DNA of 64,000 nucleotides, from NCBI RefSeq assembly GCF_016100455.1, contig NZ_JACFSK010000001.1, positions 868,001-932,000 of the forward strand, given 5' to 3'. The stretch is from Bartonella sp. M0283. Its GTDB lineage: Bacteria > Pseudomonadota > Alphaproteobacteria > Rhizobiales > Rhizobiaceae. The translations under genes and the position numbers were made by a program. The notes beneath the pieces are model-generated. The model did no database searches, was not told the DNA's origin, and was given only the letters and a program-made list of their open reading frames with translations. Below, piece by piece: positions 50,255-58,663 of this stretch (positions are counted from its first letter, which is position 1; every line of letters starts with the position of its first letter).

Positions 50255-51803
50255 TCTTTTCTCCTTTAATAAAGCACCGATTTTGCCCGACCCGCCCTAG
50301 GCAAGTTTTGTATAGACAAAGCGAAACTACCAACAACATACCAACAATAAAAAAACATATTGCCGCCACATCTATTCGCAGCCTTCAGCCCTGCCACGCT
50401 TTTAAGGGGTGGCTCGACCAAAGGGGTTAGTTTGGTCGAGCCCGCCGCTCTGAGGGGGTCAGCGTCAGAGCGGCATCTAACGGGCGAGCTAATTGGAAAA
50501 GTATCTCGCCGTCGGATTAATGATTGCCGGTTAAGGCAAATCTTTTGCAATTTTTCTTTCAGGGTTAATTTCTCCCGGACAAAAAACCCTGCATCATTCT
50601 TCAAGTGATTGAAGAAGAGATGGGACATCAACTCCAAAAGGATAAATATGCCTTGTTTTGCAGTCTCTGATGTGTGTTTATTAAAAGAAAGTAGCGGTTT
50701 TTCAGAATAGAATGATATTTTACTATCCAGGCAATCAGTATCGGAAACAGAGCAGCTTCCTGCACGATTATCCAGAAACTTATTATATGATTGCCAAGTT
50801 AGAAGCATATCAACCCCCGCATTTTTGAAACAATCAACACATCGTAATGAGCAAAGCAACAACAAAAATTACGAACACAACTTTGATGGCGAAAACTTTT
50901 TACTGCCAGCATATTGTTCATGAATTTTGTTTTTATTCGAATCGTCTCATTACAACTATTGATAGACTCATTAAGTAAATAATAAGTTAAGTGAATGCAA
51001 GAGGTTATTTATTTTTTGTTCCATTATACATTTTAATTAGTCAGTTAATATTTATATATTAATAACTAAGATAATATTATATTTATTTATATTATAATAT
51101 ACAATGATAGTTATTCACCTAAACGTTTTATTTCGAAAAAATTATTTTTCTTTTTATATAATTTAATATATGAAATAGACATTATAATATTATTATATAC
51201 ACTAAATATATATATAAATATCGTTTAATTTTTGAAATACAATAAAAACAAAATACAATACGAAAAAATACAAATCTAAAGACGTTATATTTTAGCATTA
51301 GAGGTTTTAAATGTAACTCATAATTGAGAAATCTTTGTGCCCTCCCCATCTCTATCGGGCCTAAGTTAACATTCAATACGATAAAATCCTGAACAATTTT
51401 GAAAGACTCAAAGGTCGTTAACTGTCGATTATATAAGCTTGCAACCGTCTGCGGGATACCAACTTTTTAAAGACTCCGACCTACCGGATGATGTAGCTGA
51501 TTGTGTGTTACCCCTGACGATTGGAAAGAAAGAGATCCGAAATATAAAACAATTTGCCGAACAAAGACGAGAAAAATAAGATTAAAAATCAGGACGAAAT
51601 CGGGGCTTGGATCTGTGCGGCGCGTGTTCTTTTGCAGTAGAAGTAATTGGATCACTTTTACCGCGTCAAATGAATCGACGCCTCCCCTCACGAAACAAGC
51701 GGATAATATTAACCGCAATATCACTATAAACCGATATAACGAAAGATATTAGCCTGTCGGTGAAAAGCCTATTTATAGAACAGGAACTTCTTTTGACTAA
51801 TCT
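50255..51803. other. Gene-poor region upstream of the fimbrial operon
   Basis: About 1.5 kb. The fimbrial promoter should lie within 50260-50400. A GC-rich patch (about 50385-50530) contains two strong hairpins, listed separately. Open frames across it on both strands (50360-50608 plus, 50266-50865 minus) are likely by-products of GC-rich inverted repeats and are not called. From 51000 to 51260 the DNA is extremely AT-rich. Confidence 0.5.
50411..50474. other. Two adjacent strong hairpins in a GC-rich patch
   Basis: Stem 1: GGCTCGACCAAA (50411-50422) with TTTGGTCGAGCC (50431-50442), 12 bp perfect, 8-nt loop. Stem 2: GCCGCTCTGA (50444-50453) with TCAGAGCGGC (50465-50474), 10 bp perfect, 11-nt loop. 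They are one base apart, with no T-run after either. They lie 157-220 bp upstream of the first fimbrial gene and stand out from the AT-rich surroundings. Confidence 0.85.
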
Positions 51804-51818
51804 AAAATTTGCAATTTT
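51804..51818. promoter_or_regulatory. Small palindrome in front of hpaR
   Basis: AAAATT-TGC-AATTTT is a 15-bp perfect inverted repeat 48 bp before the hpaR start. It is a candidate autoregulatory operator only; AT-rich palindromes arise easily by chance. Confidence 0.3.
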
Positions 51819-51865
51819 ATTGTCCGCGATTTATATGCGTGAAATCCAACATTGAGATTACTAAA

Positions 51866-52354
51866 ATGACACTTCGATCATTCCAGAAATCGACTCCTAT
51901 GGCTCTCCTTTCTGCGCGTGAAGCGATTATGGAGTATTTTCGGCCGCATTTGCGAAATTACAATTTAACAGAACAACAATGGCGCGTTTTGCGGGCTTTA
52001 ACGGCAGTCGATGAAATATCTACCACCGACTTGGCTGATGCTACTGTCATTCTGGGGCCTTCGCTTACACGCATTTTGCGCGATCTTGAAGACCGAAAAC
52101 TGATAAAAAGGTGGACTTGCCCTGAAGACGGTCGACGTTTAATGGTGAAGATAAGCAAAACGGGTTCCGATCTCATCGGGGAAGTCGGGATTGGTTCCGA
52201 GCTGATCTATAACGAAATAAGCCGGGCTTTTGGTCGAGAGAATTTGTCAGAATTGCATAAACTGCTTGGTGAATTTATAGAAAAAGTTAGACTGGCCGGC
52301 CCCGTTATCCATAAAATAATGGAACAAAACGCTAGCCGACCCAAAGAAAAGTAG
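51866..52354 (+). CDS. hpaR: MarR-family regulator of homoprotocatechuate degradation
   Basis: The 162-residue MarR-type winged-helix regulator has the DNA-binding part at TTDLADATVILGPSLTRILRDLEDRKLIKRWTCPEDGRRLMVKIS (about residues 57-101), including the wing. The N-terminus FQKSTPMALLSAREAIMEYFRPHLRNYNLTEQQWRVLR matches HpaR/HpcR, which represses hpa genes until the aromatic acid is present. ATG at 51866 starts where homologues start; 19 extra codons upstream are rejected. It converges on the hpa operon end and is followed by its own terminator. Confidence 0.88.
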   Translation: MTLRSFQKSTPMALLSAREAIMEYFRPHLRNYNLTEQQWRVLRALTAVDEISTTDLADATVILGPSLTRILRDLEDRKLIKRWTCPEDGRRLMVKISKTGSDLIGEVGIGSELIYNEISRAFGRENLSELHKLLGEFIEKVRLAGPVIHKIMEQNASRPKEK

Positions 52355-52397
52355 CTTACCGATTTTGTGCTTTGTTTTCCGACAAGAAAAATAGGTC

Positions 52398-52444
52398 AAT
52401 CCAGTCGGCAATTATTCTCTTTCGCGTATCCGACTGGATTTTTA
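52398..52444 (+). terminator. Terminator after hpaR
   Basis: AATCCAGTCGG (52398-52408) and CCGACTGGATT (52430-52440) form a perfect 11-bp stem with a 21-nt loop, followed by T's on the plus strand. It lies between convergent hpaR and hpaD. Confidence 0.75.
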
Positions 52445-52451
52445 ACTCCCA

Positions 52452-53300
52452 TTAGTCTAGCGGCATAATGGCATTTACCTGCCCTGTACCGGAGCTTGCA
52501 AAGAGTTCGGTAACAAACTCCGCTTTCCCTTTGTAGTTTTCTCCACCTAATACGCCTAACATCATAGACGTGTCGTGCATAAATCCTTCACCAAAGCAAG
52601 CAAGCGAATATTCCGGTAGCATCTCGCAGAACTCTTTCCATTCTCCCCTTTTCCACATATCAACCACTTTTTCGTCGACTTCACGGTCGAAACCACGGGT
52701 ATAAGAACTAAAGCACTTTTCAGCGATACGATCATAGGCAAAACGGTGAGAGAGAGAACCGCTCGCCAAAACCCCCACTGTGCCATCATAATCCTTGATA
52801 GCGTCACGTACGGCTTCGCCTAGAGTGCGGCTATCAGCCAATTCATGTGAGGTGCACAATGCCGAAACCGAAACAACCTTAAACGCGTTGTCGGAATTCA
52901 TATATCTCATCGGTACAAGCGTTCCATATTCGAGAGTAAGTGAATCAATATGGTGAGAAAATGCCCGAATTCCTTTGTCAACGGCTTTCTTGACGATCAA
53001 GTCCCCGAGAACAGGATTGCCAAAATGCTCATATTCCATGTCTTTCACAAAATGCGGTAATTCATGGCTGGTAAAAATACCTTTGAAATGTTCGCCGGAA
53101 TTCACATGGAAACCGCTGTTAACCAGCCAATGCGTATCAAATACGACAACTGTATCGACTCCGGCTTCACGCATGCGGCGCGATATTTCTTTATGACCAT
53201 CAATCGCTGCTTGACGACAGCCATGGTTTTTTCCTGGAAGTTCCGAAAGATACATCGATGGAACATGCGTAATTTTTGCAACCAGTGCCAATTTTCCCAT
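52452..53300 (-). CDS. hpaD: 3,4-dihydroxyphenylacetate 2,3-dioxygenase
   Basis: HpaD opens the ring of homoprotocatechuate at the 2,3 position, giving 5-carboxymethyl-2-hydroxymuconate semialdehyde. The 282-residue protein belongs to the class III (LigB-type) extradiol dioxygenases: MYLSELPGKNHG near residues 17-28, VVVFDTHWLVNSGFHVN near 51-67, and GVLASGSLSHRFAYDR near 176-191. This is the E. coli HpaD/HpcB type, not the vicinal-chelate type. It is the last gene of the operon, 23 bp after hpaI. Confidence 0.92.
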   Translation of the reverse strand: MGKLALVAKITHVPSMYLSELPGKNHGCRQAAIDGHKEISRRMREAGVDTVVVFDTHWLVNSGFHVNSGEHFKGIFTSHELPHFVKDMEYEHFGNPVLGDLIVKKAVDKGIRAFSHHIDSLTLEYGTLVPMRYMNSDNAFKVVSVSALCTSHELADSRTLGEAVRDAIKDYDGTVGVLASGSLSHRFAYDRIAEKCFSSYTRGFDREVDEKVVDMWKRGEWKEFCEMLPEYSLACFGEGFMHDTSMMLGVLGGENYKGKAEFVTELFASSGTGQVNAIMPLD

Positions 53301-53323
53301 AGTTATTCCTCCTGCGTTAATAA

Positions 53324-54091
53324 CTAACTCCTGAATCTCCGTATCAATTGTGTCGAAGCATTGGCCAACAGGCCAACATCAGAACCAACCGCTACGAATG
53401 TGGCTCCCAAGTCCAAATAACGATGACACAATTTTTCATCCGATGACAGTATGCCGGCAGCTTTTTTACATTTCGTGATTCTTAGAAGCGCATCTTCAAC
53501 AGCGTCTTGCACCTGAACAGCACCCGGTTGACCACGAAACCCCATATCGGCTGCCAAATCAGCCGGTCCGACAAATATTCCATCGACGCCGTCCACAGCG
53601 GCAATTTCTTCAATATGTTGAAGTGCTTCCAATGTTTCAACTTGCACCAACAAGCAAATTTCCTCATCCGCCGTTTTCAGGTAATCCACAGTTCGGGAAA
53701 AAGCTGATGCACGGGCCAGAGAAGCCCCTACTCCACGTCTTCCTGCCGGCGGATAACGAACGTCCAGAACACGTTCCCGCGCTTCTTCGGCGGTGGTAAC
53801 CATTGGAACGAGCAATGTTTGGGCACCCACATCCAAAACCTGCTTTATGATATGTGTTGTTCCTACAGGAACGCGTACAATGACACTACTTTGTGACGAT
53901 TGTAACGCCTGTAATTGAGCTAATATTGAACGGATGTCGTTAGGCCCATGTTCACCGTCGACAAGTAACCAATCAAAACCTGAACCACCTAGCAATTCTG
54001 CTGTGTACGAATTTGCAAGACCGAGCCACAAACCGATTTGTTTTTCGCCTGCTTTTAATTTGCGTTTGAATAGATTTGTCGGAGCAACCAT
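53324..54091 (-). CDS. hpaI: 4-hydroxy-2-oxoheptane-1,7-dioate aldolase
   Basis: HpaI cleaves 4-hydroxy-2-oxoheptanedioate to pyruvate and succinic semialdehyde. The 255-residue class II aldolase of the HpcH/HpaI family has GLWLGLANSYTAELLGGSGFDWLLVDGEHGP near residues 19-49, the metal-site region LLVQVETLEALQHIEEIAAVDGVDGIFVGPADLAADMGF near 145-183, and the expected length. ATG at 54091 has GAGG 5 nt upstream. An open extension to 54214 would run back into hpaH and is rejected. It begins 7 bp after hpaH. Confidence 0.92.
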   Translation of the reverse strand: MVAPTNLFKRKLKAGEKQIGLWLGLANSYTAELLGGSGFDWLLVDGEHGPNDIRSILAQLQALQSSQSSVIVRVPVGTTHIIKQVLDVGAQTLLVPMVTTAEEARERVLDVRYPPAGRRGVGASLARASAFSRTVDYLKTADEEICLLVQVETLEALQHIEEIAAVDGVDGIFVGPADLAADMGFRGQPGAVQVQDAVEDALLRITKCKKAAGILSSDEKLCHRYLDLGATFVAVGSDVGLLANASTQLIRRFRS

Positions 54092-54098
54092 TCTCGCC

Positions 54099-54902
54099 TC
54101 ACTCGAAATATATACTGACGGAACCGAAAGACCCGTAATCAGCCATGATCGTATCTCCGTGGCCTGCTTCGACCGGACGAATAAACGAACCTGAAAGGAC
54201 AACATCTCCAGCACTCAATCGACCGCCATATTGTCCCAATCTTCTGGATAACCAGACAATAGCAAGTGCAGGATTTCCTAAAACACCGGCACCAAGTCCT
54301 GTTTCCTCTATCCAGCCATTCTTCGAAACAGCTACGCCGGCTCTTGTCATATCAATATCGAGAGGACGCATTGGCCTTCCACCAATAACAATTCCGCCAT
54401 TGGCAGCGTTATCGCTGATTGTGTCGAATACGTTTCGTCTTTTTCCGGTTTTTTCATCCACACGTTTGATACGAGTATCAAGGATTTCTAATGCAGGACA
54501 AACATAATCAGTCGCGTCCAATACATCGAATATCGTAACCTCGCCGCTCAATTCGTGTTTTAACACAAACGCAATTTCTGCTTCTACGCGTGGTTGGATA
54601 AAGCGATCGGGAGGTACCCGGCTGCCGTTTTCGAAAAACATATTATCGAATAATATGCCGCTATCGGGCGTTTCAATCCCTAAAGCTTGTTGCATAGCCC
54701 GTGATGTAAGACCGATTTTCCAACCTTTTCGTTTGAGCCCGGATTGCTCTTTCAGGTCTATCAATGCTTGCTGAATTTGGTATCCTTCATCAATTGATGC
54801 ATCCGGATATTGCAAACTCAGCAGCCCAATCTGCTCACGTGTTGCCTCTGCCTGAAACAATTTTCTAGCGGCTAACTCTACAAGCTCGTCCGGTAAACTC
54901 AT
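54099..54902 (-). CDS. hpaH: 2-oxo-hept-4-ene-1,7-dioate hydratase
   Basis: HpaH hydrates 2-oxohept-4-ene-1,7-dioate to the 4-hydroxy compound used by HpaI. The 267-residue protein of the hydratase/decarboxylase family (MhpD-like) shows DEGYQIQQALIDLKEQSGLKRKGWKIGLTS near residues 37-66, PRVEAEIAFVLKHEL near 103-117 with metal-binding glutamates, and GDVVLSGSFIRPVEAGHGDTI near 233-253. Its ATG overlaps the hpaG stop (ATGA), so translation is coupled. Confidence 0.92.
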   Translation of the reverse strand: MSLPDELVELAARKLFQAEATREQIGLLSLQYPDASIDEGYQIQQALIDLKEQSGLKRKGWKIGLTSRAMQQALGIETPDSGILFDNMFFENGSRVPPDRFIQPRVEAEIAFVLKHELSGEVTIFDVLDATDYVCPALEILDTRIKRVDEKTGKRRNVFDTISDNAANGGIVIGGRPMRPLDIDMTRAGVAVSKNGWIEETGLGAGVLGNPALAIVWLSRRLGQYGGRLSAGDVVLSGSFIRPVEAGHGDTIMADYGSFGSVSIYFE

Positions 54903-55774
54903 CTTTCATCCTCCACACCGTTAACAAGGCGACCGATATTCTGGATATCTATTTCTATTCTGTCGCCCGGTTTAAGCCACCTTGGAGGATCAAAACGGGC
55001 ACCGGCACCCGTTGGGGTACCTGTCAGAATGACATCGCCCGGCATAAGAGTAGTGAAAGTAGAAATGTAATGGATGAGGTAAGGAATGGGAAATATCATT
55101 CGCGCAGTGTGATCATCTTGGCGCAGCTCATCATTGACAAATGTCCTCAAACGCACATCGTCAATTTGTTCTTTTGTCTCGAAAGGAACGAGCCATGGGC
55201 CAATCGCTCCGGATTTGTCAAAGTTTTTACCTTGTGTGACATTAAACTTCGCGTGGCGCACCCAATCTCGTAATGTGCCTTCATTGGCGATTGTCAGCCC
55301 GGCAATAAACTCGTGAGCCCGTTCTACCGGAATATGCCGGCCTTGTTTCGATATGACTAACGTTAGCTCGCCTTCATAGTCCAATTGCTGCGAAACTTTC
55401 GGACGTATAAGATTTTGCTTATGCCCGACAAAAGAACGCGGAAAACGTATGAATATCGAAGGGTTTTCCGGAGCCTTCTGCCCGTCTTTATATTCTTCGT
55501 TGCGCGAAGGATAATTGACCCCGATACAGATTATTTTTTCAGCGTGTCCTATTGGCGTTTCAAAACGGAATTCACCTTTGTAAAAATCCTTTTCTCTGGA
55601 CTGATAACGTTCAATAGTTGAAACCAAGCTTTGTTCTTTGATTAATTTATCCAGTGCTTGGCGGGCGTTGGCACTGTTATGGTCGACAATATGGATATCC
55701 TCTTCCGAAGAAAATACTGCCAGCTTTTCTGTTCCTTCGACAGTAACAATGCCAATGCGTTTATCTCCGATCAT
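54899..55774 (-). CDS. hpaG: Fumarylacetoacetate-hydrolase-family isomerase/decarboxylase of the hpa pathway (single-domain HpaG)
   Basis: The 291-residue FAH-fold protein shows KIICIGVNYPSRNEEY near residues 80-95, the metal-site glutamate in DYEGELTLVI near 131-140, and PGDVILTGTPTGAGARFDPPRWLKPGD near 252-278. In the pathway HpaG decarboxylates 5-oxopent-3-ene-1,2,5-tricarboxylate and isomerises the product. E. coli HpaG is a two-domain protein of about 430 residues; here only one domain is present, as in some other bacteria. A second FAH protein elsewhere might share the work. It begins one base after hpaE and overlaps hpaH by 4 bp. Confidence 0.85.
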   Translation of the reverse strand: MIGDKRIGIVTVEGTEKLAVFSSEEDIHIVDHNSANARQALDKLIKEQSLVSTIERYQSREKDFYKGEFRFETPIGHAEKIICIGVNYPSRNEEYKDGQKAPENPSIFIRFPRSFVGHKQNLIRPKVSQQLDYEGELTLVISKQGRHIPVERAHEFIAGLTIANEGTLRDWVRHAKFNVTQGKNFDKSGAIGPWLVPFETKEQIDDVRLRTFVNDELRQDDHTARMIFPIPYLIHYISTFTTLMPGDVILTGTPTGAGARFDPPRWLKPGDRIEIDIQNIGRLVNGVEDER

Positions 55775-55775
55775 T

Positions 55776-57299
55776 CTACTCCCCCAATTTCATGATATCG
55801 TGCGGCGCTGTGGCAAAAGCTATGTTTTTCGTTTCCATGTAAAAATCGAAACTATAATCACCACCGTCGCGGCCTATGCCCGAATTCTTAATTCCGCCGA
55901 ATGGCGCTGGTAGATGGCGGATGTTTTCGGAATTGACCCAAATCATTCCGGCCTGCAACTTGTCAGAGAACCGTAATGCCCGAGTTAAATCATTGGTCCA
56001 TAGATATCCCGCCAGTCCATAAGGAACGTCATTTGCAATTTTGAGAGCTTCGTCTTCGGTTTTAAAAGAAATAGCCGATAAAACCGGACCGAATATTTCT
56101 TCCTGCGCAATGTGCATAGTGTTTTTCACATTCGTAAACAGCGTCGGCTTTACATAGCAGCCGCCACCAGGCCCTTCTGCTTTTTCTCCACCGGTCGCAA
56201 CCGTCGCTTTGTCTTCGTCGCGAGCAATCTTGAAATAAGACAGAACTTTCTTCTCATGGACCGGATGTATCAACGGCCCAACAACTGTTTCGGGGTCAAG
56301 TGGATGACCTATCTTTATCCGAGAGGCTTTTTCAGCAATCTTTTTTGTAAATTCCTCATAAATGTCTTCTTCCACTAAAAGACGGGAAGAAGACGTACAT
56401 CTTTCGCCATTCATCGAATAGATCATAAACACAGCTGCATCAGCTGCACGGTCGAGATCGGCATCCTTGAAGACCACAACAGGATTTTTCCCGCCAAGTT
56501 CAAGGTGAAAGCGCTTCAATGTGTCGGCACCTTGCTTCATTATCATTGAACCGGTACGGCTTTCACCAACAAAACCGATTGCCTTGATCGAAGGATGTTC
56601 AGTCAATGCCTTGCCTGCATCTTCACCAAGCCCGTTAACCAGATTCCATACCCCTTTCGGCAAACCGGCGTCTTCGGCGATCTCCACCAGAAGTTTGGCC
56701 GTTAGAGGTGAAAATTCTGCGGGTTTATGAACAACTGTACATCCTGCTGCCAAAGCCGGTGCAATTTTCCATGTCGACAACATAAAAGGAGTGTTCCATG
56801 GCGTGATAATTCCTACAGGACCGATGGGTGTACGATTTGTGATATTTAATTGTTTGTCGGCATATAAGGAATGGCCATCACGCGCCGTAGGAGCTCGATC
56901 GGCAAAAAAACGGAAATTCTCGGCTCCACGTAAAGCAGCCTTGGAAATAAACCTGAATGCCTGACCTGTATCCATACATTCAACAAATGCAATTTCTTCG
57001 GCACGGCTAACAATACCATCCGCAATAGCGTGCAGCAATTCGCGTCTCTTTTTTCCGCTTAATGAAGCGTAATCCGAAAAAGCGGCCTCTGCCGCTTTGG
57101 CTGCTTTATCTATATCACTCGCTTTACCGTGAGCTGCTTTGGCAACAACTTTAAGATCAACCGGTGAAATCACATCGAAAGTTGTTCCATCATCAGCAGC
57201 AACCGAATGGCCATTGATGTGGTTGAGTACTCCATCACGACGAAACCGTTCAAGATATTTATCTGCCTTTTCAATCCGCTCTTTCAGTGTGTCTGCCAT
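55776..57299 (-). CDS. hpaE: 5-carboxymethyl-2-hydroxymuconate semialdehyde dehydrogenase
   Basis: HpaE oxidises the ring-cleavage aldehyde with NAD+. The 507-residue aldehyde dehydrogenase has the cofactor-binding TPWNTPFMLSTWKIAPALAAG near residues 160-180, GFVGESRTGSMIM near 241-253, the general base in LELGGKNPVVVFKDAD near 264-279 and the nucleophilic cysteine in NGERCTSSSRLL near 299-310. ATG at 57299 follows AGAGGA. It lies 16 bp after hpaF and 1 bp before hpaG. Confidence 0.93.
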   Translation of the reverse strand: MADTLKERIEKADKYLERFRRDGVLNHINGHSVAADDGTTFDVISPVDLKVVAKAAHGKASDIDKAAKAAEAAFSDYASLSGKKRRELLHAIADGIVSRAEEIAFVECMDTGQAFRFISKAALRGAENFRFFADRAPTARDGHSLYADKQLNITNRTPIGPVGIITPWNTPFMLSTWKIAPALAAGCTVVHKPAEFSPLTAKLLVEIAEDAGLPKGVWNLVNGLGEDAGKALTEHPSIKAIGFVGESRTGSMIMKQGADTLKRFHLELGGKNPVVVFKDADLDRAADAAVFMIYSMNGERCTSSSRLLVEEDIYEEFTKKIAEKASRIKIGHPLDPETVVGPLIHPVHEKKVLSYFKIARDEDKATVATGGEKAEGPGGGCYVKPTLFTNVKNTMHIAQEEIFGPVLSAISFKTEDEALKIANDVPYGLAGYLWTNDLTRALRFSDKLQAGMIWVNSENIRHLPAPFGGIKNSGIGRDGGDYSFDFYMETKNIAFATAPHDIMKLGE

Positions 57300-57315
57300 C
57301 TGTCCTCTACCCTTA

Positions 57316-57705
57316 TTATGCATTATTCTTTAAACGTGAATGGATGGAATTTTTCTTCCAGGAAGCGTTTTCATTGATCTCGTTAATCTCGAATGAAAGC
57401 GCAAAATTCGGTTCTTTAAAAAGCTCTGCACAAAACTCGCTTGCGACAACGAAAATTTTATTACCGGCATCAGTGATTTGTTGCTTCGTGCGCCCTGCTC
57501 CGATGCGCAGTGTCAACGCGATAAACGCATTTTCGGGCACACAATCGGCTATGCGATAGATTTCTGCCTTATAAGCACGAACCCTTATACCACCTAAAGG
57601 GAATATTGGGTTCGATTTGAGAGCTCGCCATAGCGAGTCGCATAACGCATCAATATCAATGCGATTTTCCAAATTCGCTGAATATTCAACAATCATATGT
57701 GGCAT
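57316..57705 (-). CDS. hpaF: 5-carboxymethyl-2-hydroxymuconate Delta-isomerase
   Basis: HpaF tautomerises 5-carboxymethyl-2-hydroxymuconate. The 129-residue protein begins MPHMIVEYSANLENRIDIDALC; after removal of Met the catalytic proline becomes residue 1, as in the tautomerase superfamily. That decides the start at 57705, since upstream in-frame starts (to 57780) would bury the proline. A GGGAGG run lies about 20 nt upstream of this ATG, which is far for a ribosome binding site. It is the first gene of the hpaFEGHID operon. Confidence 0.88.
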   Translation of the reverse strand: MPHMIVEYSANLENRIDIDALCDSLWRALKSNPIFPLGGIRVRAYKAEIYRIADCVPENAFIALTLRIGAGRTKQQITDAGNKIFVVASEFCAELFKEPNFALSFEINEINENASWKKNSIHSRLKNNA

Positions 57706-57746
57706 GATAAAATTTGCTAGCACAACCTCCCTTTTGGCTACCATAT

Positions 57747-57764
57747 TATTTAATATGTTAAATA
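57747..57764. promoter_or_regulatory. Candidate HpaR operator before hpaF
   Basis: TATTTAATATGTTAAATA is an 18-bp inverted repeat with one mismatched pair, 42 bp upstream of the hpaF ATG. MarR-type proteins bind AT-rich palindromes of this size in promoters. The assignment to HpaR is inference. Confidence 0.45.
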
Positions 57765-58663
57765 TTTTCACAAATGTCAAGAATTGTTTTTATAAAATCG
57801 CTAACGAGGGTGAATGAAACTTTTCGAGCTCTCCGCAAAATAAAAATCGAAAAATATGAAGGAACCCATATTGGATTGACGCGGGCGCCCCTTGATAAGA
57901 GACCCCCTTGATATCAATGTCGATCTTGCCGACTGTTTAGTTAGCAATTTCAAAGAATATCTACTTCCGATGAGCCAAGGTCCGATTTCTCTTTTTATAT
58001 TCGCATCAATATCTCTATGTCTCTGACTTTTGAGCGAATATATAATCAAAGTCTAACGAAATAACTCGATAAAAAAATATCTAAAGATGTCATATGGGGG
58101 AAGCCTTGTCGAAAAGACCATGAGGCAAAGTAAGACGAAACGAACGCGTCATATATCGTTTTTCGGGCTTCATGGCGAGTTCAGCTCGCATGTTTGCGAG
58201 CGTAAACAGGAATAGAGAAACGTACTCTTTTCACGAGATGTGAGAGGTCATTTCCATTGAGCTTGCGCAAGAAAATTCTGAATTGATAACCGCTGCAATC
58301 GACCTCAGAGAAAGTTATTTTAGCGGCGTGGGTAAAGGCCAAAGATAACATGGTGAGGTGAAAAATTCCTGATCTTTTTTCAAGCGAAACGCAATGAAAA
58401 CGTCCTCGCCTTTTCTATTTTGAACGAGTGTGACGAAACGGCTCTTCCTATTATCTGGCCGTCAGTCACCCCTGTTCTTCAATCGAACGTCGTTCTCCTA
58501 TCTATAGAGACAGTTTTACCACCTATATTGCTTTAAATGACGACGCCTCGAATATGCCGAAATTCCCCTAAGTGCGTACCGATCAACCGAAACTTTTGTT
58601 AAGGAACATGACCACATTGATAGAATTAAGATTTTTGGTAACCCGAAAATATCTTATATTCAT
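57765..58663. other. Gene-free stretch between hpaF and the TetR gene
   Basis: About 900 bp. The hpa promoter should be near 57765-57830. A perfect 7-bp hairpin GCTCGCA-TGTT-TGCGAGC lies at 58184-58201. No gene was supported on either strand. Confidence 0.5.

Noticed and set aside
50266..50865. A 199-codon minus-strand frame spanning the GC-rich hairpins, overlapping the ribosome binding site region of the fimbrial subunit
   Set aside because: Composition is arginine/leucine/proline-rich in the GC patch and cysteine/phenylalanine-rich outside it; no domain. A faint resemblance to phage Ash/Icd-like proteins was considered but is too weak to claim.
54092..54214. N-terminal extension of hpaI into hpaH
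   Set aside because: The extension overlaps the hpaH coding end; ATG at 54091 has a proper ribosome binding site and matches the family start.
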